This document shows, one piece after another, positions 1 through 9,255 of a DNA stretch of 64,000 nucleotides. Below the pieces are notes generated by a model that was not told where the DNA came from, made no database searches, and worked only from the letters and a program-made list of their open reading frames with translations. The position numbers and the translations under genes were made by a program. The stretch is from Deltaproteobacteria bacterium CG11_big_fil_rev_8_21_14_0_20_47_16 (GTDB lineage: Bacteria; UBA10199; GCA-002796325; 1-14-0-20-47-16): assembly GCA_002796325.1 (NCBI GenBank), contig PCXA01000007.1, positions 62,001 through 126,000 on the forward strand, in the 5' to 3' direction. The stretch's first letter is position 1. Every line of letters starts with the position of its first letter.

Positions 1-774
1 ACAAGTGGCCGCGTCTTGTTTGAAGGAAAAGATTTGCGGCAAATGCCACACGCTGAACTCACTCATGCACGCCGCAATTTTCAAATGATCTTTCAAGATC
101 CGTATGCCTCACTCAATCCACGTAAGACGGTGGGCGATGCGGTGGGTGAACCCATCAAACTCTTTGGAACAGCGGGTGGAAAATCCGTAAATGAACGCGT
201 ACAAGAGGTCTTTCATATGGTGGGCCTCAATCCACGCTACATTCGACGCTATCCTCATGAGTTTTCGGGTGGCCAACGTCAGCGTATCGGCATTGCGCGT
301 GCCTTGGCGGCAAATCCAAAATTGATTATTGCAGATGAACCCATCAGCGCGTTGGATGTATCGATTCAGGCACAGATTTTGAACTTGATGACGGATTTAC
401 AGGAGCAATTAAATTTAACTTACCTGTTCATTTCGCATGACTTGGCCGCTGTGCGCCACATCAGTCAACGCATCATTGTAATGTATCTGGGTAAAATTGT
501 GGAAGTGGCGTCTTACGAGGCGATCTACTCTTCTCCCAAACATCCATACACGCAGGCGCTACTCTCTGCTGTTCCAATTCCAGATCCAGTGGTGGAAAAG
601 CAACGTCGCCGACAAGTATTGGTGGGTGATATTCCCAATCCCATCAATCCACCCACGGGCTGCGCATTTCATCCGCGTTGCCCTCTTGCAATGGCACATT
701 GCAAAACAGTAACCCCTAAACTGCAGCAAACTGAATCCGGTCACTGGGTCAGTTGTCACTTATACGATAAATAA
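1..774 (+). CDS. Oligopeptide/dipeptide ABC transporter ATP-binding protein (OppF/DppF-like), 5'-truncated by the window edge
   Basis: Frame stays open to base 1 (TSGRVLFEGKDL...); ABC signature FSGGQRQRIGIARAL, Walker B LIIADEPISALD, C-terminal oligo_HPY-type GCAFHPRCPLA. Confidence 0.93.
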   Translation, partial: TSGRVLFEGKDLRQMPHAELTHARRNFQMIFQDPYASLNPRKTVGDAVGEPIKLFGTAGGKSVNERVQEVFHMVGLNPRYIRRYPHEFSGGQRQRIGIARALAANPKLIIADEPISALDVSIQAQILNLMTDLQEQLNLTYLFISHDLAAVRHISQRIIVMYLGKIVEVASYEAIYSSPKHPYTQALLSAVPIPDPVVEKQRRRQVLVGDIPNPINPPTGCAFHPRCPLAMAHCKTVTPKLQQTESGHWVSCHLYDK

Positions 775-783
775 TTTTGGAAA

Positions 784-1146
784 TTAATTTGGTTTTTTGC
801 CGTGTGTGGCGATGACGGACGTGGTGATACCACCACGTACCCAAAAGGCCGCAGTGACTTCCATCCAATGTGGCTTTGTAGCCGACACCAAATCGTTTAA
901 GATTTGGTTGGTAACCGCTTCATGGAATGCGCCTTCGTTGCGGTAACTCCACAAATAGAGTTTCAAACTTTTGAGCTCAAAGCAGGTCTTGTCAGCAACG
1001 TATCGGATCGAAACGGTTGCGAAATCAGGCTGACCGGTCTTGGGACACAGGCAGGTAAACTCCGGACAGACGCACTCTATTATATAGGGCCGGTCGGGTT
1101 GGGGGTTTGGAAACGTATCAATGGTCTTGCTCGGTGATGTTGTCAT
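784..1146 (-). CDS. queF: NADPH-dependent 7-cyano-7-deazaguanine reductase QueF (short type)
   Basis: [52 protein letters not shown] motif; start set at internal Met (MTTSPSK). Confidence 0.93.
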   Translation of the reverse strand: MTTSPSKTIDTFPNPQPDRPYIIECVCPEFTCLCPKTGQPDFATVSIRYVADKTCFELKSLKLYLWSYRNEGAFHEAVTNQILNDLVSATKPHWMEVTAAFWVRGGITTSVIATHGKKPN

Positions 1147-1241
1147 GGGAGCCTTCCTACCCAAGCGATTCTGGCCTGGCAATAAAAACATCGATGACGC
1201 TGCTTCACAAAGCTTCCAAACTTCGGTAGGATTACAAGTCT

Positions 1242-2501
1242 ATGGGGGATGGTAGAGAGCCATTATATGCATTGGTACTGGCGGGCGGTGGCGCCCGCGG
1301 GGCATATGAGGCCGGTGTCATCCATTATCTGAGGACACAGCTCCCTCCAAAAGCTGCCAAAAAGCGCTTTCAAATCTATTGTGGTTCTTCTGTGGGGGGC
1401 ATCAATACCACATTTTTAGCGGCATTGGCTGATTATCCCAAGGTACAGGGTGAAGAACTGCGCCATGTCTGGGAAACCTTGCGCCAGGAGGATATCTATC
1501 GTCGCGACTTGGCGGCGTTGGGTAGTTTTGGGCTCAGATCTGCGACAGGTGCGATATGGAATTTATTTCGACGCCAATCCAGCAATCCAACTCGCGGTCC
1601 GCACTTTAATGGATTTTTTGATACAAGCCCGTTTCCTGCATTTTTGAAACGCATTATTCCGTGGCAACATCTGCATCGGGTGGTGCGTGAAGGTATTGTC
1701 GGTGCAGTGAGTTTGACTGCCACCAATTTACATAATGGTAAGATGGAACTCTTCATCGATCACCATTCATCCATTGTCTATAGTGGCAACTACACTGCGC
1801 GCATGGGACCCTTGCATTGGGTACAGGCCATGGCGAGCGCCGCCATTCCCATCATGTTCAGTCCCGTCAAAATTGGCGGCATTTATTATGCTGATGGTGG
1901 TGTGCGCGCCAATACACCCATGTCGCCAGCCATTCATTTGGGTGCAGACCGTCTGTTGGTGGTGGGAATGCACAGTCAATCTGAAATTGCCTCATCAACA
2001 AGTGTAACAACAGATACCGGGGAGTATCCTCCACCTACGTTGGGTGATGTGGCGGGCACCATGCTGCGCGCCATGTTTGTGGACCGCCTGGATTATGACC
2101 TCAAGCAGTTGAAGCGGATTAATCAGATTGTGAAGTGGGGACGCGGTGCATTTGGGGATAATTTTTTAGAAAAACTCAATCGTGTGCCGCAAAAGGAAAA
2201 TTTGGTGGGCGATATTGCAACCCGAGGTGTGAAGGCAATTGATGCCCACACAATCTTCCCAAGTCGGAGTCTTCCAGAGTTGCTGTCACAAAGTTTAAAA
2301 TCATCCAAGCGATTTGCTAAAAGCTTAAGCACATTTGAGAAGGTCATTTTTCGGGTGATGGATATTGACCCCTATCGCAATAATGAATTCTTAAGCTATT
2401 TTCTGTTTACCCATGATTACCTCTCAGCGCTTATTCAATTGGGTTTTGATGATGCCAATAGCAATCGTGATTCATTGATTGAATTCTTATCCGTTGAGTA
2501 G
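1242..2501 (+). CDS. Patatin-like phospholipase family protein
   Basis: LVLAGGGARGAYEAGV oxyanion motif, YCGSSVGGIN (GxSxG), YADGG (DGG) motif. Confidence 0.92.
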   Translation: MGDGREPLYALVLAGGGARGAYEAGVIHYLRTQLPPKAAKKRFQIYCGSSVGGINTTFLAALADYPKVQGEELRHVWETLRQEDIYRRDLAALGSFGLRSATGAIWNLFRRQSSNPTRGPHFNGFFDTSPFPAFLKRIIPWQHLHRVVREGIVGAVSLTATNLHNGKMELFIDHHSSIVYSGNYTARMGPLHWVQAMASAAIPIMFSPVKIGGIYYADGGVRANTPMSPAIHLGADRLLVVGMHSQSEIASSTSVTTDTGEYPPPTLGDVAGTMLRAMFVDRLDYDLKQLKRINQIVKWGRGAFGDNFLEKLNRVPQKENLVGDIATRGVKAIDAHTIFPSRSLPELLSQSLKSSKRFAKSLSTFEKVIFRVMDIDPYRNNEFLSYFLFTHDYLSALIQLGFDDANSNRDSLIEFLSVE

Positions 2502-2513
2502 TAGCGTTGGGCC

Positions 2514-3707
2514 ATGGTTGAATCTCTTATTTTCCACAAGGACACACAGAATGAAGGTCTTTTTACGGAGCGTGAGCTGCGCGAAAAGGGGCTTTCGCCG
2601 TCCCATTATGCCAACGTACTTCACTATGCCAGAAGCGGGTTTGAAGGGTGTCGCGCCGACGTGGATCGCAGCGATAATGTTTTGTATGGCATTGGGTTAA
2701 TGGACAATGCCAAACGGTTTCAGACCACATTGTCGTATTTAAATCTGTCTCTGCCTGAAAATTTTGGCAATTTGCGCGAACAGTTTCAAAGCCGTCATAA
2801 GGATGTCGTTGCAGAATTGGAACGCCGAAACAATCCACTTGAATCTCAACGAACAGATTCACGTTTTTTAGAAATATCTCCTGACTATTTTATGGAGCGT
2901 GTTGTTGAAACAGTGAAGGCCAACTATGATAGTGGCGCATTGGCAGAGCTGCATGTAGATCCATTCTTTTGTTATATCCGTCCAGTTGCGTATCGGAGCG
3001 ACTTGCGTCACAACAGAGAAATTGTTGATAGCTTGGGAGTGTTTGGCTTGCGCCATGAGCCTGTATTTGAAATCAGTGTGCGTGCGGCGCGTCCCTATAT
3101 AAAGGGTAATCCCAAGCTAGTGGTATCGCCCGAAGGTGTTATTAGCCCACATCTGAATTATAAGCTGGGGATTAATTATGTACCTTATGGACGTGGTAAG
3201 GATGAAGCAGTTTATAATGGATTTTCAGAAGTACTCTTTACAACACCACGTAGTGACAAACCATTTGTTGCTTTTGCACAACGCGTGAAAGACCCACTTA
3301 TTAACGAGGGGGGTGGTGAAAACTTTTTTGGATTCACGCAAGATGGTCGGATCATTACACCACCTGCTTCTAATGGACGTATTTTGCCAGGTACCAAACG
3401 CGCACTGGTAATTGAAATTGCACGCAACCTTGGGTTAGTGGTGCAAGAAGAGGAAATTCCACTTCATGAACTCAAACAACTCAAAGGCGTGTTTTTGACC
3501 GGTACGTGGGCGGGTCTTGAACAAGTTGAAGTCATCTTTGATCCGGTGACAGACGATGTGGCGCTGTATCAACCGGGATCCATTGAACCCCTCAATATTC
3601 TGCAAGCCGAATATAAAGCCGTGATCAAGGGTGGCAAGTTGGCTGCCAAGGCAAACGAAGCGGTGCGTAACCGCATTCGCACGCCCATTCTGACACTTAA
3701 TTCTTAG
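2514..3707 (+). CDS. PLP fold-type IV aminotransferase, branched-chain aminotransferase-like
   Basis: HLNYKLGINYV, GGGENFFGFTQDGRIITPP, GILPGTKR-like GRILPGTKRALVIEIARNLG, FLTGTWAGLEQV motifs. Confidence 0.75.
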   Translation: MVESLIFHKDTQNEGLFTERELREKGLSPSHYANVLHYARSGFEGCRADVDRSDNVLYGIGLMDNAKRFQTTLSYLNLSLPENFGNLREQFQSRHKDVVAELERRNNPLESQRTDSRFLEISPDYFMERVVETVKANYDSGALAELHVDPFFCYIRPVAYRSDLRHNREIVDSLGVFGLRHEPVFEISVRAARPYIKGNPKLVVSPEGVISPHLNYKLGINYVPYGRGKDEAVYNGFSEVLFTTPRSDKPFVAFAQRVKDPLINEGGGENFFGFTQDGRIITPPASNGRILPGTKRALVIEIARNLGLVVQEEEIPLHELKQLKGVFLTGTWAGLEQVEVIFDPVTDDVALYQPGSIEPLNILQAEYKAVIKGGKLAAKANEAVRNRIRTPILTLNS

Positions 3708-4707
3708 CGGGTAATGTATGTTGTGTGACCGTGATGCCGGATTCTTTGAGCAGGCGAATGGATAAGTCTTCCATGGGATAGGCCGTGTTGTAAATTACTT
3801 CGGCAATTCCCGCGTTGATAATAATTTTGGTGCAGGTCAAGCATGGTGAAAATGTAGTATAGATGGTAGCTCCCTTCACAGACACACCATGATACGCGGC
3901 TTGTACAATTGCATTTTCCTCGGCATGCGAACATAGGCATGCATCCAGATTGGCGCCACTTTGACCAAAATGATTGCACCGTGGACAGCCCCCTTCATTG
4001 CAATTTTTAACACCGCGTGGCGTACCATTGTAGCCCGTTGAAATAATACGGCGGTCTTTGACAAGAACTGCGGCGACTTTGCGCTTGATGCAGTTGCTGC
4101 GCAGGGCCACCATTTGGGCAATGCCCATAAAATAGGTGTTCCAGTCAGGACGTTGTGTATTTGCAGACAGTGTGCGGATAACTTGCTTTAACTGCTCCCG
4201 AAATTCATCAATGGTGCCATTATTGCCAACGGCCGCATCAGCCAGCTCTTGGGTTCGGTTGAGCTGCTGGCTAGCGGGATCACGACTGCCAGCCTCTGCG
4301 GCATCAATCTTCAAAAAGTCTTCGTAGGTAACGGGATCTTTTTCGCGGGCCCGCTCTTTGATGCGCTCAAATCGTGTTTTAGGTTCAGCTTCAATGACAA
4401 GCAGATGAAAATCTTTGCGCTTGCGTAGTGTCTCGACCTCGAATGGATTGCGGATGGAATCAACGACATAGTTTTTGTCAGGATCGAGCTTTGCAAGAAT
4501 CTTTTCAGCCAAGATAGAAGGACCATAGGTGGTACGCATTTCGTTGGCAAACTTAATTAGATTTTCGCGGGTGACTTGAATTTCCTTTTTAACCATTTCT
4601 TCTCGAATTACATCAGACAATGAATAGTATTGATATCCCAGTTCCTTCAAAAAGTCTGCTGCTACGCCTTTGCCTGAGCCGTTCTTGCCCGTAAGTCCAA
4701 TAATCAT
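3697..4707 (-). CDS. P-loop nucleoside-kinase-like domain fused to dCMP deaminase (ComE/DCTD-like)
   Basis: N-terminal P-loop GLTGKNGSGKG with dephospho-CoA/dNMP kinase-like sequence; C-terminal zinc deaminase motifs HAEENA and PCLTC. Confidence 0.88.
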   Translation of the reverse strand: MIIGLTGKNGSGKGVAADFLKELGYQYYSLSDVIREEMVKKEIQVTRENLIKFANEMRTTYGPSILAEKILAKLDPDKNYVVDSIRNPFEVETLRKRKDFHLLVIEAEPKTRFERIKERAREKDPVTYEDFLKIDAAEAGSRDPASQQLNRTQELADAAVGNNGTIDEFREQLKQVIRTLSANTQRPDWNTYFMGIAQMVALRSNCIKRKVAAVLVKDRRIISTGYNGTPRGVKNCNEGGCPRCNHFGQSGANLDACLCSHAEENAIVQAAYHGVSVKGATIYTTFSPCLTCTKIIINAGIAEVIYNTAYPMEDLSIRLLKESGITVTQHTLPAKN

Positions 4708-4847
4708 AATGTTCTCCTTGGATGATGCTGATATTTTCTGGGGTTGCGGCTACTCCATTTAGTAATGGCTGGCAAGCCTGTTTTCCATCCTGGCGATGTG
4801 TAGGATGTGGCTTGACATCGTGATGTGAATTCATAATATCCGCGACC

Positions 4848-5777
4848 ATGATCGAAGTTGTGGGGATCCAAAAATCGTTCGGTGATGTCGCGGCAGTTCG
4901 CGATATTTCCTTTTCAATTTCCAAAGGCGAAGTGGTGGGTCTTCTCGGACCAAATGGTGCTGGAAAGACAACGACCATGCGCATTTTGACCGGTTATCTT
5001 ACGGCGGATACTGGACGTGCTGTGATTGCAGGTGAAAATGTGGCAACCCATTCACTCGCTGCCCGTCGTAAAATCGGGTATCTTCCCGAATCAGCACCAC
5101 TCTACACAGATATGGAAGTAACGGCTTTCTTGTCTTATGTGGGCCGTCTACGCGGTATTCCCTCCGATCAAATTCATGCGGCTATTGGAAAAGTAGTTGC
5201 AAGCTGCGGTTTGCGTAGTGTGGTGGGGCGCGATATTTCTGAACTATCCAAGGGCTACAAGCAGCGCGTGGGTCTTGCACAGGCGTTAATTCATGAGCCC
5301 GAAGTTTTGATTCTGGATGAACCAACGAGCGGATTGGACCCCAATCAAATCATTGAGATTCGTAAGCTTATTACTGACCTGGGCCGTGAACGGACAGTGA
5401 TTCTTTCCACCCATATTTTGCAGGAAGTTGAAGCCATGTGCGGACGGGCGCTCATTATGCGTCAGGGACGTATTGTGGGGCAGGGCACATTGTCAGAGCT
5501 TGCAGCGTTACGCACTGGAAAGGCGCATTACACCGCGCTCATTCGTGCTGCAGAAAAATCCATTCGTGAGGAAATTGACCAATGTCACGGTTTGGCATTG
5601 CATGGAATTCGTGCGGTAGATGGGAATGAGTGGCAGCATGTGGAATTGACTGGTGCAGCGAATGGTAACGATGGTGAAAAAATATTTCAATGGGTTGTGG
5701 CCAACGGTTGGCAGCTGCGTGAATTGCGTGCAGAAGCCGCATCATTAGAGGACACGTTCCGGGAGCTAACCCAATGA
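4848..5777 (+). CDS. ABC transporter ATP-binding protein (GldA-like)
   Basis: GPNGAGKTTTMRIL Walker A, LSKGYKQRVGLAQAL signature, VLILDEPTSGLDPNQ. Confidence 0.9.
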   Translation: MIEVVGIQKSFGDVAAVRDISFSISKGEVVGLLGPNGAGKTTTMRILTGYLTADTGRAVIAGENVATHSLAARRKIGYLPESAPLYTDMEVTAFLSYVGRLRGIPSDQIHAAIGKVVASCGLRSVVGRDISELSKGYKQRVGLAQALIHEPEVLILDEPTSGLDPNQIIEIRKLITDLGRERTVILSTHILQEVEAMCGRALIMRQGRIVGQGTLSELAALRTGKAHYTALIRAAEKSIREEIDQCHGLALHGIRAVDGNEWQHVELTGAANGNDGEKIFQWVVANGWQLRELRAEAASLEDTFRELTQ

Positions 5778-6478
5778 CACGCATTATCGCGAGCAAAGAA
5801 TTTCGTACGTATTTTTATTCGCCTGTTGCTTACATCTGGATGCTCACATTTGTAGTGCTGGTGAACTGGTTCTTCTTCCGAATGTTCTTTATTACGCGTC
5901 AGGCAGATATGCGGCCACTCTTTAGTTTGATGCCATGGTTTTTGTTGTTCTTAATTCCTGCTGCCACCATGGGTAAATGGGCTGAAGAACGTAAATTGGG
6001 AACAATGGAGTTGTTACTGACGTTGCCCGTGACAAGTCGTGATGCGGTCATGGGAAAATTTTGGGGTTGTGTAGGGTTGGTGGCAACAGCGCTCTTGTTA
6101 ACGTTGCCATTGCCGTTGACTGTTTCAACGCTTGGACAAATGGACTGGGGACCCGTGATGGGCGGCTATTTGGGGTTGCTGCTGTTGTCGAGTGCTTACC
6201 TGGCCATCGGCCTTTTTGTGTCTAGTGTGACACAAAATCAAATCATCGCTTTTGTGTTGGGAATTTTAGGGTGCTTCGCATTGTATGTCACAAGCGAGTC
6301 TTTGGTGACAGCAGTTCTACCATCATTTTTGGCTCCTATTGCAGAGTATGTAGGTGCAAGTTACCACTTTGATTCCATTGGGCGTGGCGTTGTTGATAGT
6401 CGGGATCTCATTTATTTTGTTTCGGTGACCGGATTCTTCCTGTGGTGCAACTGGCGCGTGATTGAGACGCGGAGATAG
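5774..6478 (+). CDS. ABC-2 type transporter permease (GldF-like)
   Basis: Multiple TM segments, EERKLGTMELLLTLPVTSRDAVMGKF motif typical of the family; 4-nt overlap with the upstream ATPase gene. Confidence 0.85.
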   Translation: MTRIIASKEFRTYFYSPVAYIWMLTFVVLVNWFFFRMFFITRQADMRPLFSLMPWFLLFLIPAATMGKWAEERKLGTMELLLTLPVTSRDAVMGKFWGCVGLVATALLLTLPLPLTVSTLGQMDWGPVMGGYLGLLLLSSAYLAIGLFVSSVTQNQIIAFVLGILGCFALYVTSESLVTAVLPSFLAPIAEYVGASYHFDSIGRGVVDSRDLIYFVSVTGFFLWCNWRVIETRR

Positions 6479-6479
6479 T

Positions 6480-8027
6480 ATGAAGCGCAACATTACGATT
6501 ACAGCAATTACGATTCTTCTATCCTTGGCGATTGTTAACTTTTTGGCCAGTCGGCATTTTGCGCGCATCGATTTAACGCGAAACAAGGAATATACGCTTG
6601 CGCCATCGACCAAAAAGATTTTGCATGATCTAAAAGATGTGGTGACGCTGCGCATGTACTTTACGGAAAATATGCCACCCCAAATTTCAGCATTGAAGCG
6701 ACTTGTAGATGATACAGTGGATGAATTTCGGAGTTATTCTGGTCAAAATGTCCGAGTCGAATATGTAGATCCCTCTTCTAGCGATGAAGCTCAACGCGAA
6801 GCGCTTGTTGCAAAGGTAACACCCGTTCAATTGAACGTGCAGGACAATAATAAGGTAGAGGTAGCCAAGATTTATTTGGGTATTGGTGTGATGAAGGGTG
6901 ATAAACGCGAAGTCATTCCCGTTGTAATCAATCCACAAAATTTGGAGTACGACCTTGTAAGTCGTATTGTGAAACTGACGAGCGACAAGCTGCCGACGGT
7001 TGCATGGTGGGGCCCGCAGTTAACAGAAGAGCAAGGGGCGCTTTCTGGCCAAGGGTATTTGATTCTTCGAAAGGAATTGTCCGAGCGTTACACCATTGTG
7101 GATGTGAACCCTAAATTGCTGGATCTGGATCCTGAAAAAATATCAGCGCTCATGGTGGTAGCACCACATGCAGTGACTGAGGATCAGCAGCGTGTTATTG
7201 ATACATATGTGATGAATGGCGGCCAAGTCATTGCACTCATTGATACGGTTGCCGTAAGTACACAAATGCAGGCCATGTCGCAGACTAGTGGTCTTGAATC
7301 GCTACTAACACATTATGGAATTACAATTAAAAATGACCTGGTGATGGACCGTTCAAACGCAAACGCACTGTTTATGGGTGGGGTGGTGAATTATCAAATT
7401 CCCTATCCATTCTGGGTCAAGTTGCTCACACAAGATATTGACTCAGAAAGTCGCATTGTATCTGGTTTGGATGGCATTGTGTTGCCATGGACCAGTTCTC
7501 TGGATGTGTCCAAAGCGCCTGCAGAAGGTGTGACACTTAAGGTGCTGGCGCGTACAACGGACTTTGCCAAAGTGCAAAATTTTGATGCGGGATATAAGTT
7601 GGATCCCGATACAGCTGGTAAATCGATGCAAGAGGGCGGTGGTAAGTCATATACTTTAATTGCATCTGCAGAAGGTAGATTGCCGAGCTATTTTGAAAAA
7701 TCAAAGGTGGCAGATGCGAAAGCACGCGTTTTAGTGGTGGGTACAAGTCGCGTTGCCCAGGATCAATTTGTGCATCAGTTTCCACAAGATAAAACAATGT
7801 TATTGAATGCAGTAGACGTCATGTCCATTGGCGATCAGCTCATCGATGTGCGATCACGAAGCCAGCTTGGTCATCCCATTGAAGACTTATCGGACCTTGC
7901 TGAAAACATTATCAAATATGCGAATATAGCAGGCGGTGTTATCTTGATTGCAGTCATGGCAATTGTGGTTGTGACGTATCGTCGTGGCCGGCGTAGGTCA
8001 CTACAAGCTATGTATCATCACTCATGA
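6480..8027 (+). CDS. GldG-family (ABC-type uncharacterized transport system) protein
   Basis: N-terminal TM, LTRNKEYTLAPSTKKILHDLKDVVTLRMYFTENMP, C-terminal TM plus RRGRRR; operon position after the permease. Confidence 0.85.
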   Translation: MKRNITITAITILLSLAIVNFLASRHFARIDLTRNKEYTLAPSTKKILHDLKDVVTLRMYFTENMPPQISALKRLVDDTVDEFRSYSGQNVRVEYVDPSSSDEAQREALVAKVTPVQLNVQDNNKVEVAKIYLGIGVMKGDKREVIPVVINPQNLEYDLVSRIVKLTSDKLPTVAWWGPQLTEEQGALSGQGYLILRKELSERYTIVDVNPKLLDLDPEKISALMVVAPHAVTEDQQRVIDTYVMNGGQVIALIDTVAVSTQMQAMSQTSGLESLLTHYGITIKNDLVMDRSNANALFMGGVVNYQIPYPFWVKLLTQDIDSESRIVSGLDGIVLPWTSSLDVSKAPAEGVTLKVLARTTDFAKVQNFDAGYKLDPDTAGKSMQEGGGKSYTLIASAEGRLPSYFEKSKVADAKARVLVVGTSRVAQDQFVHQFPQDKTMLLNAVDVMSIGDQLIDVRSRSQLGHPIEDLSDLAENIIKYANIAGGVILIAVMAIVVVTYRRGRRRSLQAMYHHS

Positions 8028-8629
8028 AGCGATTATTAAATCAACATCCACTCATTTACCTGATCACGATTGTCATTGTTGGCATTGTGGTGGTTGTTTT
8101 GGAACAGCCTGGCACTGGTCCAAATGATGATCGGCAGGATTTTTTTCCATTCAAAGCATTGGATATTGCCGCGGTGCAGACCGTTAAGATTGCGCACTTT
8201 GTAGAAGGAATTGAACTGAAACGGAATGGGGAAGGGTGGCTGGCGAGTAGTTTTGTGACTCCAATGGCCGAAACCATTAATGCACAGTCTGGCCAAGATG
8301 CAGCAGCGGTTGAAACAATTGTGGCAAATACCCAAAAGGCAGATGCGTTGTTGAATGCTATAAAAGATGTTGAAATACGGGGAGTTGCAAGCCATGACTT
8401 TAGCGCCGCTCCTCAATTGGAAGCCAATGACATTGGCACCCACGTCCAGGCCTATGACGCAGCAGGCCAGGTTTTGGCCGATCTTTATATAGGCAAACTC
8501 AGTCCTGACATGGTAAGCACCTACGTCCGTCTCCAGGGGGCTCCCGTCGTGTATTTGGCGGATGGCTACCTGGGTGGCCAATTTCCTGCGCTGATTTCGG
8601 CGTGGAAAAAGCCCGACGACCAACACTAA
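8024..8629 (+). CDS. DUF4340-like membrane-anchored protein
   Basis: N-terminal TM; position after GldG-like gene; WLASSFVTPMAETINAQSGQDAAAVETIVANTQKADA and YIGKLSPDMVSTYVRLQGAPVVYLADG are DUF4340-like. Confidence 0.6.
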   Translation: MKRLLNQHPLIYLITIVIVGIVVVVLEQPGTGPNDDRQDFFPFKALDIAAVQTVKIAHFVEGIELKRNGEGWLASSFVTPMAETINAQSGQDAAAVETIVANTQKADALLNAIKDVEIRGVASHDFSAAPQLEANDIGTHVQAYDAAGQVLADLYIGKLSPDMVSTYVRLQGAPVVYLADGYLGGQFPALISAWKKPDDQH

Positions 8630-8637
8630 ATATACTT

Positions 8638-9138
8638 ATGAAGAAGTGGATCATTATTATTGTTGCAGCTGTTATGCTGGCAACCGTGTCGCAGGCCGCA
8701 AATGACTATGCGTGCCGGCAACTACCTTATCAAGATATTGTGAGTTTGGTGCAAGGTGCTGCTGCGACCTACAAAATTCCATCCGCCTATTTGGCAGCCA
8801 TTATGGAAGTGGAATCGGCATATAAGGTGCGCGCAGTGTCGCCAGCCGGTGCGTTAGGCCTGATGCAATTGATGCCGCAAACGGCACGGCGATATGAATT
8901 GCAACGACCATTTGATCCGGTAGCGAATGTATATGCCGGCGCAAAGCACTTGCGCGATCTACTCGATGAATTCAAAGGCAACTATGTTTTGGCAACCGCC
9001 GCCTACAATGCGGGTTCAGGTGCAGTTCATAAATATAATGGCATTCCGCCTTACTGGGAAACGGTTCAATATGTTCCCAAAGTACTTTCCCGCGCCGTAC
9101 AATTCAGCAAACTCGAAAAGAAATACGCCACCCGCTAA
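8638..9138 (+). CDS. Lytic transglycosylase (SLT domain), secreted
   Basis: Signal peptide MKKWIIIIVAAVMLATVSQA; AAIMEVESAYKVRAVSPAGALGLMQLMPQTARRY; ATAAYNAGSGAVHKYNGIPPYWET. Confidence 0.93.
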   Translation: MKKWIIIIVAAVMLATVSQAANDYACRQLPYQDIVSLVQGAAATYKIPSAYLAAIMEVESAYKVRAVSPAGALGLMQLMPQTARRYELQRPFDPVANVYAGAKHLRDLLDEFKGNYVLATAAYNAGSGAVHKYNGIPPYWETVQYVPKVLSRAVQFSKLEKKYATR

Positions 9139-9234
9139 AGTTCGTTCCTAACCACACCCAAATTTACCTCGCCGTCTCGCGGAGGAGGGACACCGGGCGG
9201 CAGGACCCGTCCCGCACAAGTAGAAACGAACTTT
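9137..9234. other. Putative structured RNA / stem-loop element in convergent intergenic region
   Basis: Perfect 10-bp inverted arms AAAGTTCGTT (9137-9146) / AACGAACTTT (9225-9234) enclosing two GC-rich hairpins (about 9167-9188 and 9187-9213). Confidence 0.5.
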
Positions 9235-9255
9235 GGGTAATTGATCTTATATGAG

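Noticed and set aside
8036-8626. 196-aa minus-strand ORF antisense to the DUF4340-like gene
   Set aside because: Lies wholly opposite a gene with clear operon context; composition atypical and no recognisable motif
4848-8629. GldA/F/G-like block as evidence of gliding motility
   Set aside because: These ABC families are widespread in non-gliding bacteria; no other gld/spr genes seen
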